DNA from: Prauserella_A sp040635515
GTDB lineage: Bacteria; Actinomycetota; Actinomycetes; Mycobacteriales; Pseudonocardiaceae
Assembly: GCA_040635515.1 (NCBI GenBank)
Contig: JBEYHY010000001.1
Coordinates: 992,001 to 1,056,000 of the forward strand
Length of the DNA: 64,000 nt
Direction: 5' to 3'
Under the pieces are notes generated by a model, which was given only the letters and a program-made list of their open reading frames with translations, had not been told where the DNA came from and made no database searches. This document shows positions 43,517 to 52,329 of this stretch, one piece after another; position 1 is the stretch's first letter; every line of letters starts with the position of its first letter. The translations under genes and the position numbers were made by a program.

Positions 43517-44725
43517 TCACTCGCCTGACTCGGCCGGAACGCCACCAGCGGCGGCCGCCTCCTCGGAGCCCTGTTGCTGGCGTGCCAGCAACAGGTCGAC
43601 CCTGGCGTGCGCGGCACCGGCCTGCTCGCGGGCCTGATCGAGCTGGCTACGCGTGTCGGCGAGCGCGTTCTCGGCCGCCGTCTCGCGCTGTTCGGCCAGT
43701 GCGCGCGCGGCCCGCTGCTCGGCCAGTGAATCCCGTAGCCGCGTCAGCTCGTCCCTGACCTCGGCCACCTCGGTCCTCGCCTCGTCCCGCTCACGCTGTG
43801 CGTGGGTGAGTCCGGTCTCGGTGGCGGCAAGCCCCGCTGACGCGGCCTTGAGCCGCTCCTGAGCGAGGGTGTGCGCGGTGCCGAGTTCACTCAGTTCCGT
43901 CCGGGCCGCCGCGAGTTCCTCGGCGAGCCGGGCACGGGCCGTCCCGGCTTCGGTCAGTCGCAGCTCGGCCGTCCTGAGCTTCGCGGCCAGGTCCTGCGTC
44001 GTCTGCTCGCTGGCCCTTGCCGCCGCTTCCGCCGTTCCCCGAACCCGTTCGTGCTGGGCGACGGTGGCCCAGGCTTCACGCTGGACCCGCTCCGCTTCGG
44101 CCGCGGCGCGCTCGGCCGACTTCTCCGCCGCGACCCGTGCCGTGCGGTCCTCACGGGCCGAGGCGAGCGCCTTGTCCCGGGCGCGCTCTGCGGCCTCGGC
44201 CCTGCGCGTGGCCGCGTCGGCTTCCGCTCTCGCGGTCGCGGCCTGTTCGTGAGCCTGCTGAACCTGCGCCAGTGCCCCCTCGTCGGCGGCGGCAAGCCGC
44301 GACAGCAGGTCTTCGACGGCGGTCAGTACCGGCCGCGCCGTCACCCCGAACGCCTCGGCGCCCTTCCGTAACTCCACCAACGGATCGAGCACCGCGGCTG
44401 CCTGCGCGGCCCTGCGTTGCCGGGAGGCCGCGTCGGCATGCCCCTTGCAGCAGTACGAGGAGGGCCGCCCTCCTTTACGGCGCCCCTGTCCGTCGGTCGC
44501 GGGCGGCGGTAGCGGGTTGTCACACCCTTCCAGGGCGCAGCGGCTCTCCTCGTCGGTCTCCTCCGCTCCGCCCGGTTCTTCGGCGCTCGCCGCTTCGGTA
44601 TCGACAGCGTCGGCAGCGCCGTCGTGAATGTCGTCCCCGTCGTCGCCCGGGTTTGTCCCGTTCACCAGCCCGTTTTTCACTGTTTTAGTTTCGCGCACGC
44701 GATCGCGTAACTGGTTCAACGACAC
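43517..44725 (-). CDS. Zinc-ribbon coiled-coil protein
   Basis: 402 residues. An acidic N-terminus is followed by a cysteine cluster CALEGCDNPLPPP and YCCKGHADAASRQRR (residues 63-105). Then comes a nearly uninterrupted alanine/glutamate-rich coiled coil from residue 110 to 390, like KfrA- or SMC-type rods without an ATPase. It may organise DNA or a partition-like structure. The GTG start at 44725 lies in an AT-richer patch (RETKTVKNG codons). The cysteine layout recalls the 126-residue protein at 20644. Confidence 0.75.
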   Translation of the reverse strand: MSLNQLRDRVRETKTVKNGLVNGTNPGDDGDDIHDGAADAVDTEAASAEEPGGAEETDEESRCALEGCDNPLPPPATDGQGRRKGGRPSSYCCKGHADAASRQRRAAQAAAVLDPLVELRKGAEAFGVTARPVLTAVEDLLSRLAAADEGALAQVQQAHEQAATARAEADAATRRAEAAERARDKALASAREDRTARVAAEKSAERAAAEAERVQREAWATVAQHERVRGTAEAAARASEQTTQDLAAKLRTAELRLTEAGTARARLAEELAAARTELSELGTAHTLAQERLKAASAGLAATETGLTHAQRERDEARTEVAEVRDELTRLRDSLAEQRAARALAEQRETAAENALADTRSQLDQAREQAGAAHARVDLLLARQQQGSEEAAAAGGVPAESGE

Positions 44726-44843
44726 GCCAAACTGCGAAACCTACTTGAATAGAGGACCCGTGATAATGCCCCTTATGACGGGTACTCGTGGTTATCGCGC
44801 CGACGACGGGCCCGGGTGACAGGCAGCCGGCCGGGCGGAGTGC

Positions 44844-46418
44844 TCAGGAGAAGCGGACGGGGTCCGGAGAAGAACCGGGACGGATCCAGCGCCGCAGTGC
44901 CGCACGGAGCGCCTGCTGGTCCGCGGCGCCGGGGCGGGGCTGTGTGGTTGCCCAGGCGACGTAGCAGTCCGGGCGGAGGAGCAGCGCCGTGGGCGCTCCG
45001 GGTTCGGGGCCGGCGGTGACGATGTCGACTTGGTCGTGCCACTCGGGCAGCGTCCCCGCCAGCGAGGCGTCCTCGGTGAGGTCCAGCAGCAGTGGCCGCG
45101 CGGTTCTGGTCAGCTCCGCCAGCCGGACGGTGCCGGTCGTGGTTCGCAGTTGCATGCTCGGCGCGAACCGGCCGACCAGCGGATGCCGGTCGGCTTCGCC
45201 CATGTCGTAACGGACGTCGGCGCCCGAGGTGAGTTCGGCAAGCCGACGCACGGTGTTCCGGTCGCGGAGCAGCTCGCCGAACACTTCGCGTAGCCCGGTG
45301 ACGTCGTCACCGGGCGCGATGAGCACCGATTGCGCCTGCGCGTTCAGCACCATGCGGGAAGCGGCTGCCCGGCGTTCGCTTGCGTAACTGTCCAGCAGAC
45401 CGGACGGGGCGCTGCCGGAGATCGCGGCGGCGAGTTTCCAGCCCAGGTTGACGGCGTCCTGCAGGCCGAGGTTGAGCCCGGGCCCCCCTCCCGTGGCGGA
45501 GTACACATGGGCGGCGTCACCGATCAGGAACACCCGGCCGTCGGAGAATCGCTCGGCCAGCCGGGTGTTGCCTCCGGTCAACCGGCGCAGTACATGCGGC
45601 CCTTCGCCGTCGGGCCGGCCAAGCGGCACGTCGAAGCCGAGCACGCGGCGGACGCTCGCCCGCAACTCGCCGAGGCTCATCGGAGTATCGCTTTCGGGCT
45701 GGTCCCACTCCGTGGTGCTGATCAGCGGCGGGTGGCCGGGCAGCGGCGCGTAGGAGAATCCGCCGCGCTCGGTGCGGTGGGGCAGAAACGGTGCGACGGC
45801 ACCGTAGCCGGGCACATTCAGCACACCCGTCGCGGAATCAACCCACTCCGCAGGGACGGCCGCGTGCGCCGATCGGACGGTCATCCGATCGTAAGTGACG
45901 CCGGGGAAACCGATACCGGACAACTTGCGCGTGACGCTGTGCGCCCCATCCGCCCCGGCGAGGTAACGCGCCCGCAATTCGTAGGCCCCTTCCGGGCCCG
46001 CGACCTCGACAGTCACCGCGTCATCGTCCTGCGAAACATGGACGACTTCGTGTCCGCGCCGCACGTCCACGGCGAGTTCGAGGGCACGTTCTTCCAGGAT
46101 TCGCACGATCTTCCGCTGCGGGACCGGCAAGGCATAGACCGGGCTGTCCTCCAGCATGCTCAGATCCAGGCCCATCGCGCCGAACATGAAGTAGCCGGAG
46201 TTCGGCTGTGGCGGCTGCTCGCTGCCGCTGAGCCGCCGGTACAGCCCCCGGTGGTCGACCATTCTCACGACCTGGCCGAGCAGCCCGTTGGCTTTCGGTT
46301 CCTCGCTCGGTTCCGGCAGGCGTTCCAGCACGATCGGCCGGACCCCTGCCAGGGCCAGCTCGCAGGCCAGCATCAGTCCGTTCGGTCCGCCGCCGACGAT
46401 GACGACATCGGTGATCAC
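44844..46418 (-). CDS. FAD-dependent aromatic hydroxylase (PgaE/MhpA-like)
   Basis: 524 residues. FAD motif VVIVGGGPNGLMLACELALAG, DG motif YLAGADGAHSVTRK and GD motif VFLIGDAAHVYSATGGGPGLN, plus a C-terminal thioredoxin-like domain from about residue 385. Group A monooxygenases hydroxylate phenols, polyketides or rifamycin-like drugs. GTG at 46418 has AAAGGAG upstream. A divergent TetR gene and a 26-bp operator sit upstream, so it is probably induced by its substrate. Confidence 0.88.
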   Translation of the reverse strand: MITDVVIVGGGPNGLMLACELALAGVRPIVLERLPEPSEEPKANGLLGQVVRMVDHRGLYRRLSGSEQPPQPNSGYFMFGAMGLDLSMLEDSPVYALPVPQRKIVRILEERALELAVDVRRGHEVVHVSQDDDAVTVEVAGPEGAYELRARYLAGADGAHSVTRKLSGIGFPGVTYDRMTVRSAHAAVPAEWVDSATGVLNVPGYGAVAPFLPHRTERGGFSYAPLPGHPPLISTTEWDQPESDTPMSLGELRASVRRVLGFDVPLGRPDGEGPHVLRRLTGGNTRLAERFSDGRVFLIGDAAHVYSATGGGPGLNLGLQDAVNLGWKLAAAISGSAPSGLLDSYASERRAAASRMVLNAQAQSVLIAPGDDVTGLREVFGELLRDRNTVRRLAELTSGADVRYDMGEADRHPLVGRFAPSMQLRTTTGTVRLAELTRTARPLLLDLTEDASLAGTLPEWHDQVDIVTAGPEPGAPTALLLRPDCYVAWATTQPRPGAADQQALRAALRRWIRPGSSPDPVRFS

Positions 46419-46577
46419 CAGAATTCTCCTTTGTTCGCATGGAAAAGGGCAGGACGTATCGGCCCCGCGATGACAGGGCAAGCTCGGCGAGCGAGGTGTT
46501 TCACGGGACGGACGGGCCGCCGCGAGTTGGTCGGACGCCCACAAAACGAGCGCGGCCACGAGACTAGGATTAAAAGT

Positions 46578-46603
46578 GCGTGCGCGCAACTTTGCGCGCA
46601 CGC
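46578..46603. promoter_or_regulatory. TetR operator, 12-bp perfect arms
   Basis: GCGTGCGCGCAA (46578-46589), centre CT and TTGCGCGCACGC (46592-46603). It lies between the FAD hydroxylase start (46418) and the TetR start (46627), close to the latter. Confidence 0.7.
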
Positions 46604-46626
46604 ATGCGACCAGGGATACTGGGAGG

Positions 46627-47280
46627 GTGACCACACGACGGACGGGTCTGCGCGAGCAGAAGAAGCAGGCCACCAGGAAAGCGTTGCGTGAGGCGGCTCT
46701 GCGGCTGGCGCTGGAACATGGGGCCGAGAACGTCCGCGTCGACGACATCGCCGAGGCGGCCGGGGTCTCACCGAGGACCTACAACAATTATTTCTCCAGC
46801 CGCGAGCAGGCAATCGTCGCCGCCGTCACCGCCCAGCGAGAAGCAGAGGTGGCGGCGGCGGTAGCCGCCCGGCCCGCAGGCGTCGGTCTCGCCGACGCCG
46901 TGGTCGAAGCGATCGTGGAGCAGTACACCGATCCGGGAGAGCAGCAGCGCGACGCACTGCTGCTGCTCACCACCCATCCCCCGTTGCGGGACGCGTTCGT
47001 CGACACGGCCGGCGCGATCGAACACTCCCTTGCCGAGGCGATCACCCAGCGCGTCGGCAACGCCGACCCCGACGCCGCCCGCGTCCTCGCGGCGAGCGTC
47101 GCCGCGGCGACCCGGGTCGCACTTCAGCGATGGATACAGCCGGTGACGGCGTCTCCCGTGACCGGTGGATTCGTCGTGCCCTCCGGCTCGCTACCCGACC
47201 TGCTTCGCGCCGCGCTCGCACCACTCGCGCCCGCGCTCGACGCCGCCGGGAACCCGTCGTCGGCGTCAGTCCGGCGGTAG
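46627..47280 (+). CDS. TetR-family regulator
   Basis: 217 residues. HTH VDDIAEAAGVSPRTYNNYFS near residues 40-60 follows LREQKKQATRKALREAALRL. The C-terminal domain starts after residue 70. GTG at 46627 is preceded by GGGAGG. The divergent hydroxylase and the inverted repeat upstream indicate local repression. The 3' end overlaps a decayed hydrolase gene by 15 bases. Confidence 0.88.
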   Translation: MTTRRTGLREQKKQATRKALREAALRLALEHGAENVRVDDIAEAAGVSPRTYNNYFSSREQAIVAAVTAQREAEVAAAVAARPAGVGLADAVVEAIVEQYTDPGEQQRDALLLLTTHPPLRDAFVDTAGAIEHSLAEAITQRVGNADPDAARVLAASVAAATRVALQRWIQPVTASPVTGGFVVPSGSLPDLLRAALAPLAPALDAAGNPSSASVRR

Positions 47281-47788
47281 AGCGTGGAGCCGGGTGAAGG
47301 CAAGCAGGGGTGCGGCGGTCCGCTGAGGGTCTTCGAGGATGGGTGAGTGCCCGAGGCCGGGCAGCATCTCGACCCGCGCTCCTGGAACCGCGAGATAGTC
47401 GGTCGCGGAGGTGGACCGCCATCTCCGATCGTCTTCGGGGGATCTCATAGCCCGCGCGGCTGAACGCGGCGCGCTCATCGACCGGCGGATCTGCTCGTCG
47501 GTCAGGTGTGGCCACTGCGCCGGCTCGATGGCGGAGGCTTCCTGGGTGATGAAGGCGTCCATGCTGGGGGCCTGTGTTGATGAGCGCGAGCGCGGTCACC
47601 AGGCCGGGTCGTTGCTCGGCGAGGGCGGTGATCACCACGCCGCCGCTGGAATGGCCGACGGCGATGGCGCGCGTGACGCCGAGTCGATCCAGTACCCGGC
47701 CGAGCCGACGCTGTGGATGGGCCGTGCCCGAGCAGGAGCGCGGGAGCGCGCGGATCGCCGTCCTCCACGACGTGGAGGTCACCGTCAT
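47266..47788 (-). pseudogene. Decayed alpha/beta hydrolase
   Basis: Hydrolase pieces lie in three frames. MTVTST starts at 47788, VEDGDPRAPALLLGHG follows in another frame, RVLDRLGVTRAIAVGHSSGG (the nucleophile elbow) returns to the first, and the C-terminal part MDAFITQEASAIEPAQW to PGLGHSPILEDPQRTAAPLL (catalytic His) is in the third. The stretch between the oxyanion loop and RVLDRL is too short, so an internal deletion is likely as well. Confidence 0.75.
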
Positions 47789-47810
47789 CGAGCCGGACGA
47801 ACCACGCTCG

Positions 47811-47960
47811 GCCGCGACGCGGGCTACTGCCCCGGCCTCGCGGTCGGCGGCAGTACCTCCCTGGCTGTCGTCGGGGCCTACGTCCTCGCCGGGGAACCGG
47901 CCAGGACGGGTGGCGACCACGAGCGCGCCTTGCCCGCCTGGTCTCCGCGCTGCCCTCCGC
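47811..47960 (+). pseudogene. FAD monooxygenase fragment
   Basis: Reads RDAGYCPGLAVGGSTSLAVV then GAYVLAGEPA and GGDHERALPAW. This matches the GD motif and following helix of PgaE-like FAD monooxygenases (GDAAYCPSP-type). No start, FAD Rossmann motif or complete end is present. Bases 47961-48063 hold nothing else recognisable. Confidence 0.6.
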
Positions 47961-48063
47961 CCAGCCGGCTTCTCGTCCGGCTCACCACCAAGAGCGCACG
48001 CCCCTACAACTCCATGACCGTCGATCCGCCGACACCAAGCAACCGGATTGGCCGTTGAGCGGG

Positions 48064-49239
48064 TCAGCCCGCCAGGGACTCGATCAGGTCGGCGGCCGCG
48101 GATGCTCCTCCGGCGGCCCTGGCGATCTTCTTCTGTTCGGCACACCGTTGGGCGATCTCGGGTGAGGAGGAGACGCGCAGCACCGCCGCGCGCAATCGCT
48201 CCGGGGTGACCTCTTCGGCGGGCAGATGTTCCCCGACGCCCAGTTCGGCGAGCCTGGGACCGTTGACGAACTGATCGGCCGCCTGCGGTACGGCCACCAT
48301 CGGGACACCGTGCCACAGAGCCTCCGAGCAGCCGCCCATCCCGGCGTGGGTGACGAAGGCCGAGGCGTGTGCGAGGAGCGCGAGTTGCGGTACCCATTCC
48401 CGGACGGCGACATCGTCGGGGATGTCGCCGAGTTCGGTTTGGTCGATGTAGGGGCCGACAGCGAGCACCGTTGTCCAGCCGGTGCCGCGCATGGCGGTGA
48501 CGCAGTCCCGCCAGAACGCGGGCCGGTCGTTGTAGGCCGACCCGAGCGAGACCAGCAACAGCGGCCGGTCCGGCCGGATCCCGAGGTCGGCGGGCGATCC
48601 TTGGTGGGAACGGTCGCCGATCACCGGCCCGACGAAGGTGTAGCGGTCGTCGTCGACCCGGTCGCGGTGGGGCTGCATCGCCTCGGGAATCAGCACCACG
48701 GATCGGTCCGGTTGACCGAGGAATTCCCGGTTCCCGAGCCCGGCTCCGACCTCGGCGAGCCACGAGTCCATTTCGGACTGCCAGGCCAGCCCCTCCGGCG
48801 TGTCGTAGAAGGCGTAGGCCTCGGCGAAGTCCTCTTCGAAGGTGTCCCAGGCGACCATGTGCGGGGCCAGTTCGACGCGCGGCAGCCCGTGCACCCTGGA
48901 CAGCGCGTGGCCTGCCCAGCCGCTGCCGTCGTAGCAGACGATGTCCGGCAGATCACCGGCCAGCGCCGCGGTGATCTGCGCACACGCCGAGCGGGCTTCG
49001 GCCGAGAACAACCGCATCGCCTCGACACCGCCTTCCGGCCACTGCTGCCCCTTCGCGGGGTCGGGAAGATCAGTGTGGATCAGCAGCGGGGTCGCACCGG
49101 TGGCCGCGACGGCGCCGGCGAACCGCTCCGGAACGGGGTAGGTGACGCGGTGACCCCGGGCGACCAGCTCGGCCATCACCGGAAGGTTGGGGTGCACATG
49201 CCCGTGTGCGGCCGAGGCGGACATGAGGATGTGGCTCAT
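48064..49239 (-). CDS. Macrolide-type UDP-glycosyltransferase
   Basis: 391 residues, GT1 fold. N-terminal LMSASAAHGHVHPNLPVMAE, and C-terminal donor site VTHAGMGGCSEALWHGVPMV with VPQAADQ. This is the MGT/OleD group that inactivates macrolides or other phenolic drugs by glucosylation, or decorates a product. No biosynthetic gene cluster surrounds it, so resistance or detoxification is more likely. Start ATG at 49239. Bases 49240-49460 hold no gene I can identify. Confidence 0.88.
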   Translation of the reverse strand: MSHILMSASAAHGHVHPNLPVMAELVARGHRVTYPVPERFAGAVAATGATPLLIHTDLPDPAKGQQWPEGGVEAMRLFSAEARSACAQITAALAGDLPDIVCYDGSGWAGHALSRVHGLPRVELAPHMVAWDTFEEDFAEAYAFYDTPEGLAWQSEMDSWLAEVGAGLGNREFLGQPDRSVVLIPEAMQPHRDRVDDDRYTFVGPVIGDRSHQGSPADLGIRPDRPLLLVSLGSAYNDRPAFWRDCVTAMRGTGWTTVLAVGPYIDQTELGDIPDDVAVREWVPQLALLAHASAFVTHAGMGGCSEALWHGVPMVAVPQAADQFVNGPRLAELGVGEHLPAEEVTPERLRAAVLRVSSSPEIAQRCAEQKKIARAAGGASAAADLIESLAG

Positions 49240-49460
49240 CGAAACTCCCGGCTTCAGGTTCTCAAGGGCAAGACGAAACCCGCACGCCGCGGCGGCGGGC
49301 TGGGAGCGCCTCGATCAGAGGTACAGAACTTCGAGCACCATGACGGCGATCATGGCAGGACCGGCGACCACGCCGCATCCGGTTTCTCCGGGCCCGCGCG
49401 TTCGCCGGGTCGCCGGACACCGCCGAACGGGCACTCGGCGAACGGCGCGGATCGACTGTG

Positions 49461-50402
49461 TCAGTCGGTTGCTTGTGAGGTCTGCGCCGACGGAAGCTGT
49501 TCCAGCCAGTTCCAGAGAGCGCGTTCGCGATCGGGGTTGCAGGATTCGGTGGAAGACGGCACCGCTTTGGTCCGGTGAACGTAGGCGCCGGTCGGGGCGG
49601 GGGTGGCGCCGAGGATGGCGTCGGCGAGTTTCCTGCCCGCGGGGACGGGGGTGTCCACCAGAGGGGTGGCCGCCAGTATCGGGACGATCCTCCGCATCAG
49701 GAAGGGAAACGCGCCGCCGGTTTCCCGCGCGAGTCCGGTCCCGACGACGAGGCTGGGGTTGTAGGCGATGATGTCGACGCCTTCGGGCAGGCGGCGAGAC
49801 CACTCGTGGACCAGGTATATGCCGCCGAGTTTGCTGGTGACGTACGCGCGGCGGCCGGCTCGGACTTTCCCGGAACGGTTGAACGCTCCGGGGCGGGAGA
49901 TCTCAGGGATGGCCCATCGGGGCGAGGGCATGGTTCCTCCGGTGTGCCGGAGGTCGCCGAAGTGGGCGTCGCTGACCGTGACCACGACGCGGGCCGGTGG
50001 GTGCAGGTGGGGGTGGAGTTGCCGCAGAAGCTGGTGGGTGGACATGACGTTCACGGCGAAGGTTCGCTCATAGCCGTCGACCGTGGCCTCCAACGCGCTG
50101 GACAAGTGCACGCCCGCGTTGAAGACCAGGCCCCGCGGCGGAGGCAGGGCGCCGGAGTCGAGGAGGTCTTCCAGGCGCGCCCCGGCGGCGGCGACGCTGG
50201 CCCTGCTCGCCAGATCGATGTCGATGTGTGAGACGTGCGGGGAGATCTCCCGCAGGCCCGGCAGTGTCCCGGCAGCGGAGGAGGCCCGCCCGAGAATGAC
50301 CAGGTGGGTATCGGGGCGGCGGCTGAGGACATCCCTCGCGGCCTCCAGTCCGATCCCTCGGGTGGCGCCGGTCATGATCAGGGACTGGCTGGCTGTGGTC
50401 AT
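49461..50402 (-). CDS. SDR-family oxidoreductase (protochlorophyllide-reductase-like)
   Basis: 313 residues. Cofactor motif MTGATRGIGLEAARDVL, NAG motif LVFNAGVHLSSAL and catalytic YVTSK (Tyr-x3-Lys). The long C-terminal substrate region resembles the retinol dehydrogenase/protochlorophyllide reductase-like branch. GGAGAATCCCC precedes the ATG at 50402. A divergent XRE regulator lies 185 bases away; such SDR/XRE pairs are common in actinomycetes. Confidence 0.87.
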   Translation of the reverse strand: MTTASQSLIMTGATRGIGLEAARDVLSRRPDTHLVILGRASSAAGTLPGLREISPHVSHIDIDLASRASVAAAGARLEDLLDSGALPPPRGLVFNAGVHLSSALEATVDGYERTFAVNVMSTHQLLRQLHPHLHPPARVVVTVSDAHFGDLRHTGGTMPSPRWAIPEISRPGAFNRSGKVRAGRRAYVTSKLGGIYLVHEWSRRLPEGVDIIAYNPSLVVGTGLARETGGAFPFLMRRIVPILAATPLVDTPVPAGRKLADAILGATPAPTGAYVHRTKAVPSSTESCNPDRERALWNWLEQLPSAQTSQATD

Positions 50403-50587
50403 GGGGATTCTCCTTGGCCGGCTCGGTTGGTGCTGGCGGTGGCGTCGACTCGCGTCGACGTTCGCGTTTCGCGTCATCACCGACCCTGACGCGGCCTCCG
50501 GAGGTCGGGGAGATCGCGGCGAGCCTGGTACCCACAGGGCCACACTCCGGCCCGCCGTCCCGGCCCGCGGGAAGGGACAATGAATCC

Positions 50588-51382
50588 ATGCGGGGAGCTG
50601 AGCGGGCGGGTCTGGGCGAGTACCTGCGTCACCACCGCTCCCACATGGCGCCCCGGGACCGGCCCGGAGCCTCCCCTCTGTCCCACCGGCGTGTCCCGGG
50701 TCTGCGTCGTCAGGAACTCGCCGACATCGCGGGCATCTCGGTCGAGTACTACACCCGCCTCGAACAGGGCCGTGCCGCCCGCCCGTCGCGGGAGATCCTC
50801 ACCGCGCTGGCCCGGGCGTTCCGGCTCTCGAACGCCGAACGGGACCACCTCTTTCGTCTCGCCTGCGAGCGCCCTCCCCCTTCGCGGGCACCGGCCACCG
50901 AGATCCGCCCCGGCCTCCAGCAGCTGCTCGACGGCCTGAACAACGTCATGCCGGTCACCATCCACGATGGCAGGCTCGACATGCTCGCCTTCAACAGCGC
51001 CGCCGCGGATCTGTTCGGGCCCCTCTTCGACGACCGCCCCTACGGCCGCAACATCGCCCACCAGGCCTTCACCGCAACGGGACTCGAGAAAGTACTCGGA
51101 GACGAAGGGGCCGAACAACTGGCCAGGGTGGCCACGGCCGAACTCCGCAAAGCGCTCAGCCACTACTCGGATGACGAGTATCTTCGCTCCCTGTTCCGGG
51201 AACTCTCGACAACCAACCCCGAGTTCGAGCGCTACTGGCGGAAGGGGGAGGTCGGGACCTGGAGTTCCGCGGTGAAACACGTCAATCACCCGACAAAGGG
51301 CCCGCTCACCTTCGACAGCGAAATGCTCCACGACCCCGAGAACGACCACTGGGTCATGCTCTTCACTCCCCACCGCACCTGA
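50588..51382 (+). CDS. XRE-family regulator with MmyB-like ligand domain
   Basis: 264 residues. N-terminal HTH RRQELADIAGISVEYYTRLE within the first 80 residues, preceded by PLSHRRVPGLR. The MmyB-like C-terminal domain contains FNSAAADLFGP and FRELSTTNPEF. The domain often binds a fatty acid. GACAAT lies six bases before the ATG (leaderless pattern). It probably controls the divergent SDR gene. The 3' end overlaps the convergent EamA gene by 20 bases. Confidence 0.9.
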   Translation: MRGAERAGLGEYLRHHRSHMAPRDRPGASPLSHRRVPGLRRQELADIAGISVEYYTRLEQGRAARPSREILTALARAFRLSNAERDHLFRLACERPPPSRAPATEIRPGLQQLLDGLNNVMPVTIHDGRLDMLAFNSAAADLFGPLFDDRPYGRNIAHQAFTATGLEKVLGDEGAEQLARVATAELRKALSHYSDDEYLRSLFRELSTTNPEFERYWRKGEVGTWSSAVKHVNHPTKGPLTFDSEMLHDPENDHWVMLFTPHRT

Positions 51383-52259
51383 CGACTCGGGTGTGCCGCA
51401 GCGGACCGGAACTGACGGCGTTCGCCGCGACGATCACGGCGATGGCCAGCCAGGACACAGCTTCCAGGTGCTGCCCGAGTACGACGACGCCGATCAACGC
51501 GGCGAAAACGGGATTGACGCTCGTGAAGACGGCGAACAACCGCGCGGGAACCCTGCGCAGCGCCAGCATGTCGGCCAGCAGCGGGATGGCGGAGGAGAGC
51601 ACTCCCGCGGCCAGCCCGCAGCCGAGTGCCGCGAGCGTGACCGGGCTGTGCCAGAGCACCCACACCCCCACCGGTAGGTAGAGCGTGCCGGAGACCAACG
51701 CGGCGGCGGCTGTTCCCTGCAGGCCGGGCAGGCGGGCCCCGACAGCCCGGTTGAGCAAGATGTAGCAGGCCCAGCACACCGCGGCCAGCAGGGCGAGACC
51801 GATGCCCACGTAGTCGGTGGTGGGTGTGGGCCGGGCAAGCACGGCCACCGCGCAAGCCACGGCGAGCGCGGTGACGACATCGACACGGCGGCGGGCACTG
51901 GCCAGTGCGACGGTCAGCGGGCCGAGAAACTCCAGCGTGACGGCCAGTCCGAGGCCGATCCGCTCGATCGCCGCGTACAGGGACAGGTTCATCGCGCCGA
52001 ACACGAACGCCAGACCGAGTACCGAACGCCATTGCGCTGCCGTGAATCGCAGCGGCTTCGGCCTTCCCGCCACCACGAGCACGACGGCAGCCACCCACTG
52101 GCGCAACGCCACCATCCCCGCCGGTCCCAGTGCCGGAAACGCCATGGCGGCAATCGACGCTCCGGTCTGATTGGACAACGCGCTGCCCACCATCAGCGCC
52201 ACCCCGGCGCGGCGCTGATGGTGCGGGAATGTGACCGGACGCGTGGAGGTGGCGGACAT
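51363..52259 (-). CDS. EamA-family DMT transporter
   Basis: 298 residues with ten predicted helices in two EamA repeats (NLSLYAAIERIGLGLAVTLE closing the first, NPVFAALIGVVVLGQHLEAV the second). This is a metabolite exporter of the RhtA type; RhtA exports threonine and homoserine. The LysR gene is divergent with a dyad operator between them, so regulation by that LysR is likely. Confidence 0.88.
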   Translation of the reverse strand: MSATSTRPVTFPHHQRRAGVALMVGSALSNQTGASIAAMAFPALGPAGMVALRQWVAAVVLVVAGRPKPLRFTAAQWRSVLGLAFVFGAMNLSLYAAIERIGLGLAVTLEFLGPLTVALASARRRVDVVTALAVACAVAVLARPTPTTDYVGIGLALLAAVCWACYILLNRAVGARLPGLQGTAAAALVSGTLYLPVGVWVLWHSPVTLAALGCGLAAGVLSSAIPLLADMLALRRVPARLFAVFTSVNPVFAALIGVVVLGQHLEAVSWLAIAVIVAANAVSSGPLRHTRVVRCGGE

Positions 52260-52282
52260 TCCACCACCATGAATCCGGCCCG

Positions 52283-52329
52283 GCTATACGCAAAATGCAT
52301 TCAGGACGCCAGCTATACGCTGAGCGTAT
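52283..52329. promoter_or_regulatory. LysR-type operator region
   Basis: GCTATACGC occurs twice (52283-52291 and 52312-52320), 29 bases apart. The second copy is part of the dyad ATACGC-TGA-GCGTAT (52315-52329) that overlaps the LysR start codon. This is a typical T-N11-A type site for autorepression and divergent control. Confidence 0.55.

Noticed and set aside
48064..50402. Macrolide biosynthetic gene cluster around the glycosyltransferase
   Set aside because: No polyketide synthase or sugar biosynthesis genes are present; a stand-alone resistance-type enzyme fits better.
50444..50459. GTCGAC-TCGC-GTCGAC repeat between the SDR and XRE genes
   Set aside because: Two adjacent six-base palindromes are frequent by chance at this GC content; without a third copy it is not a supported operator.
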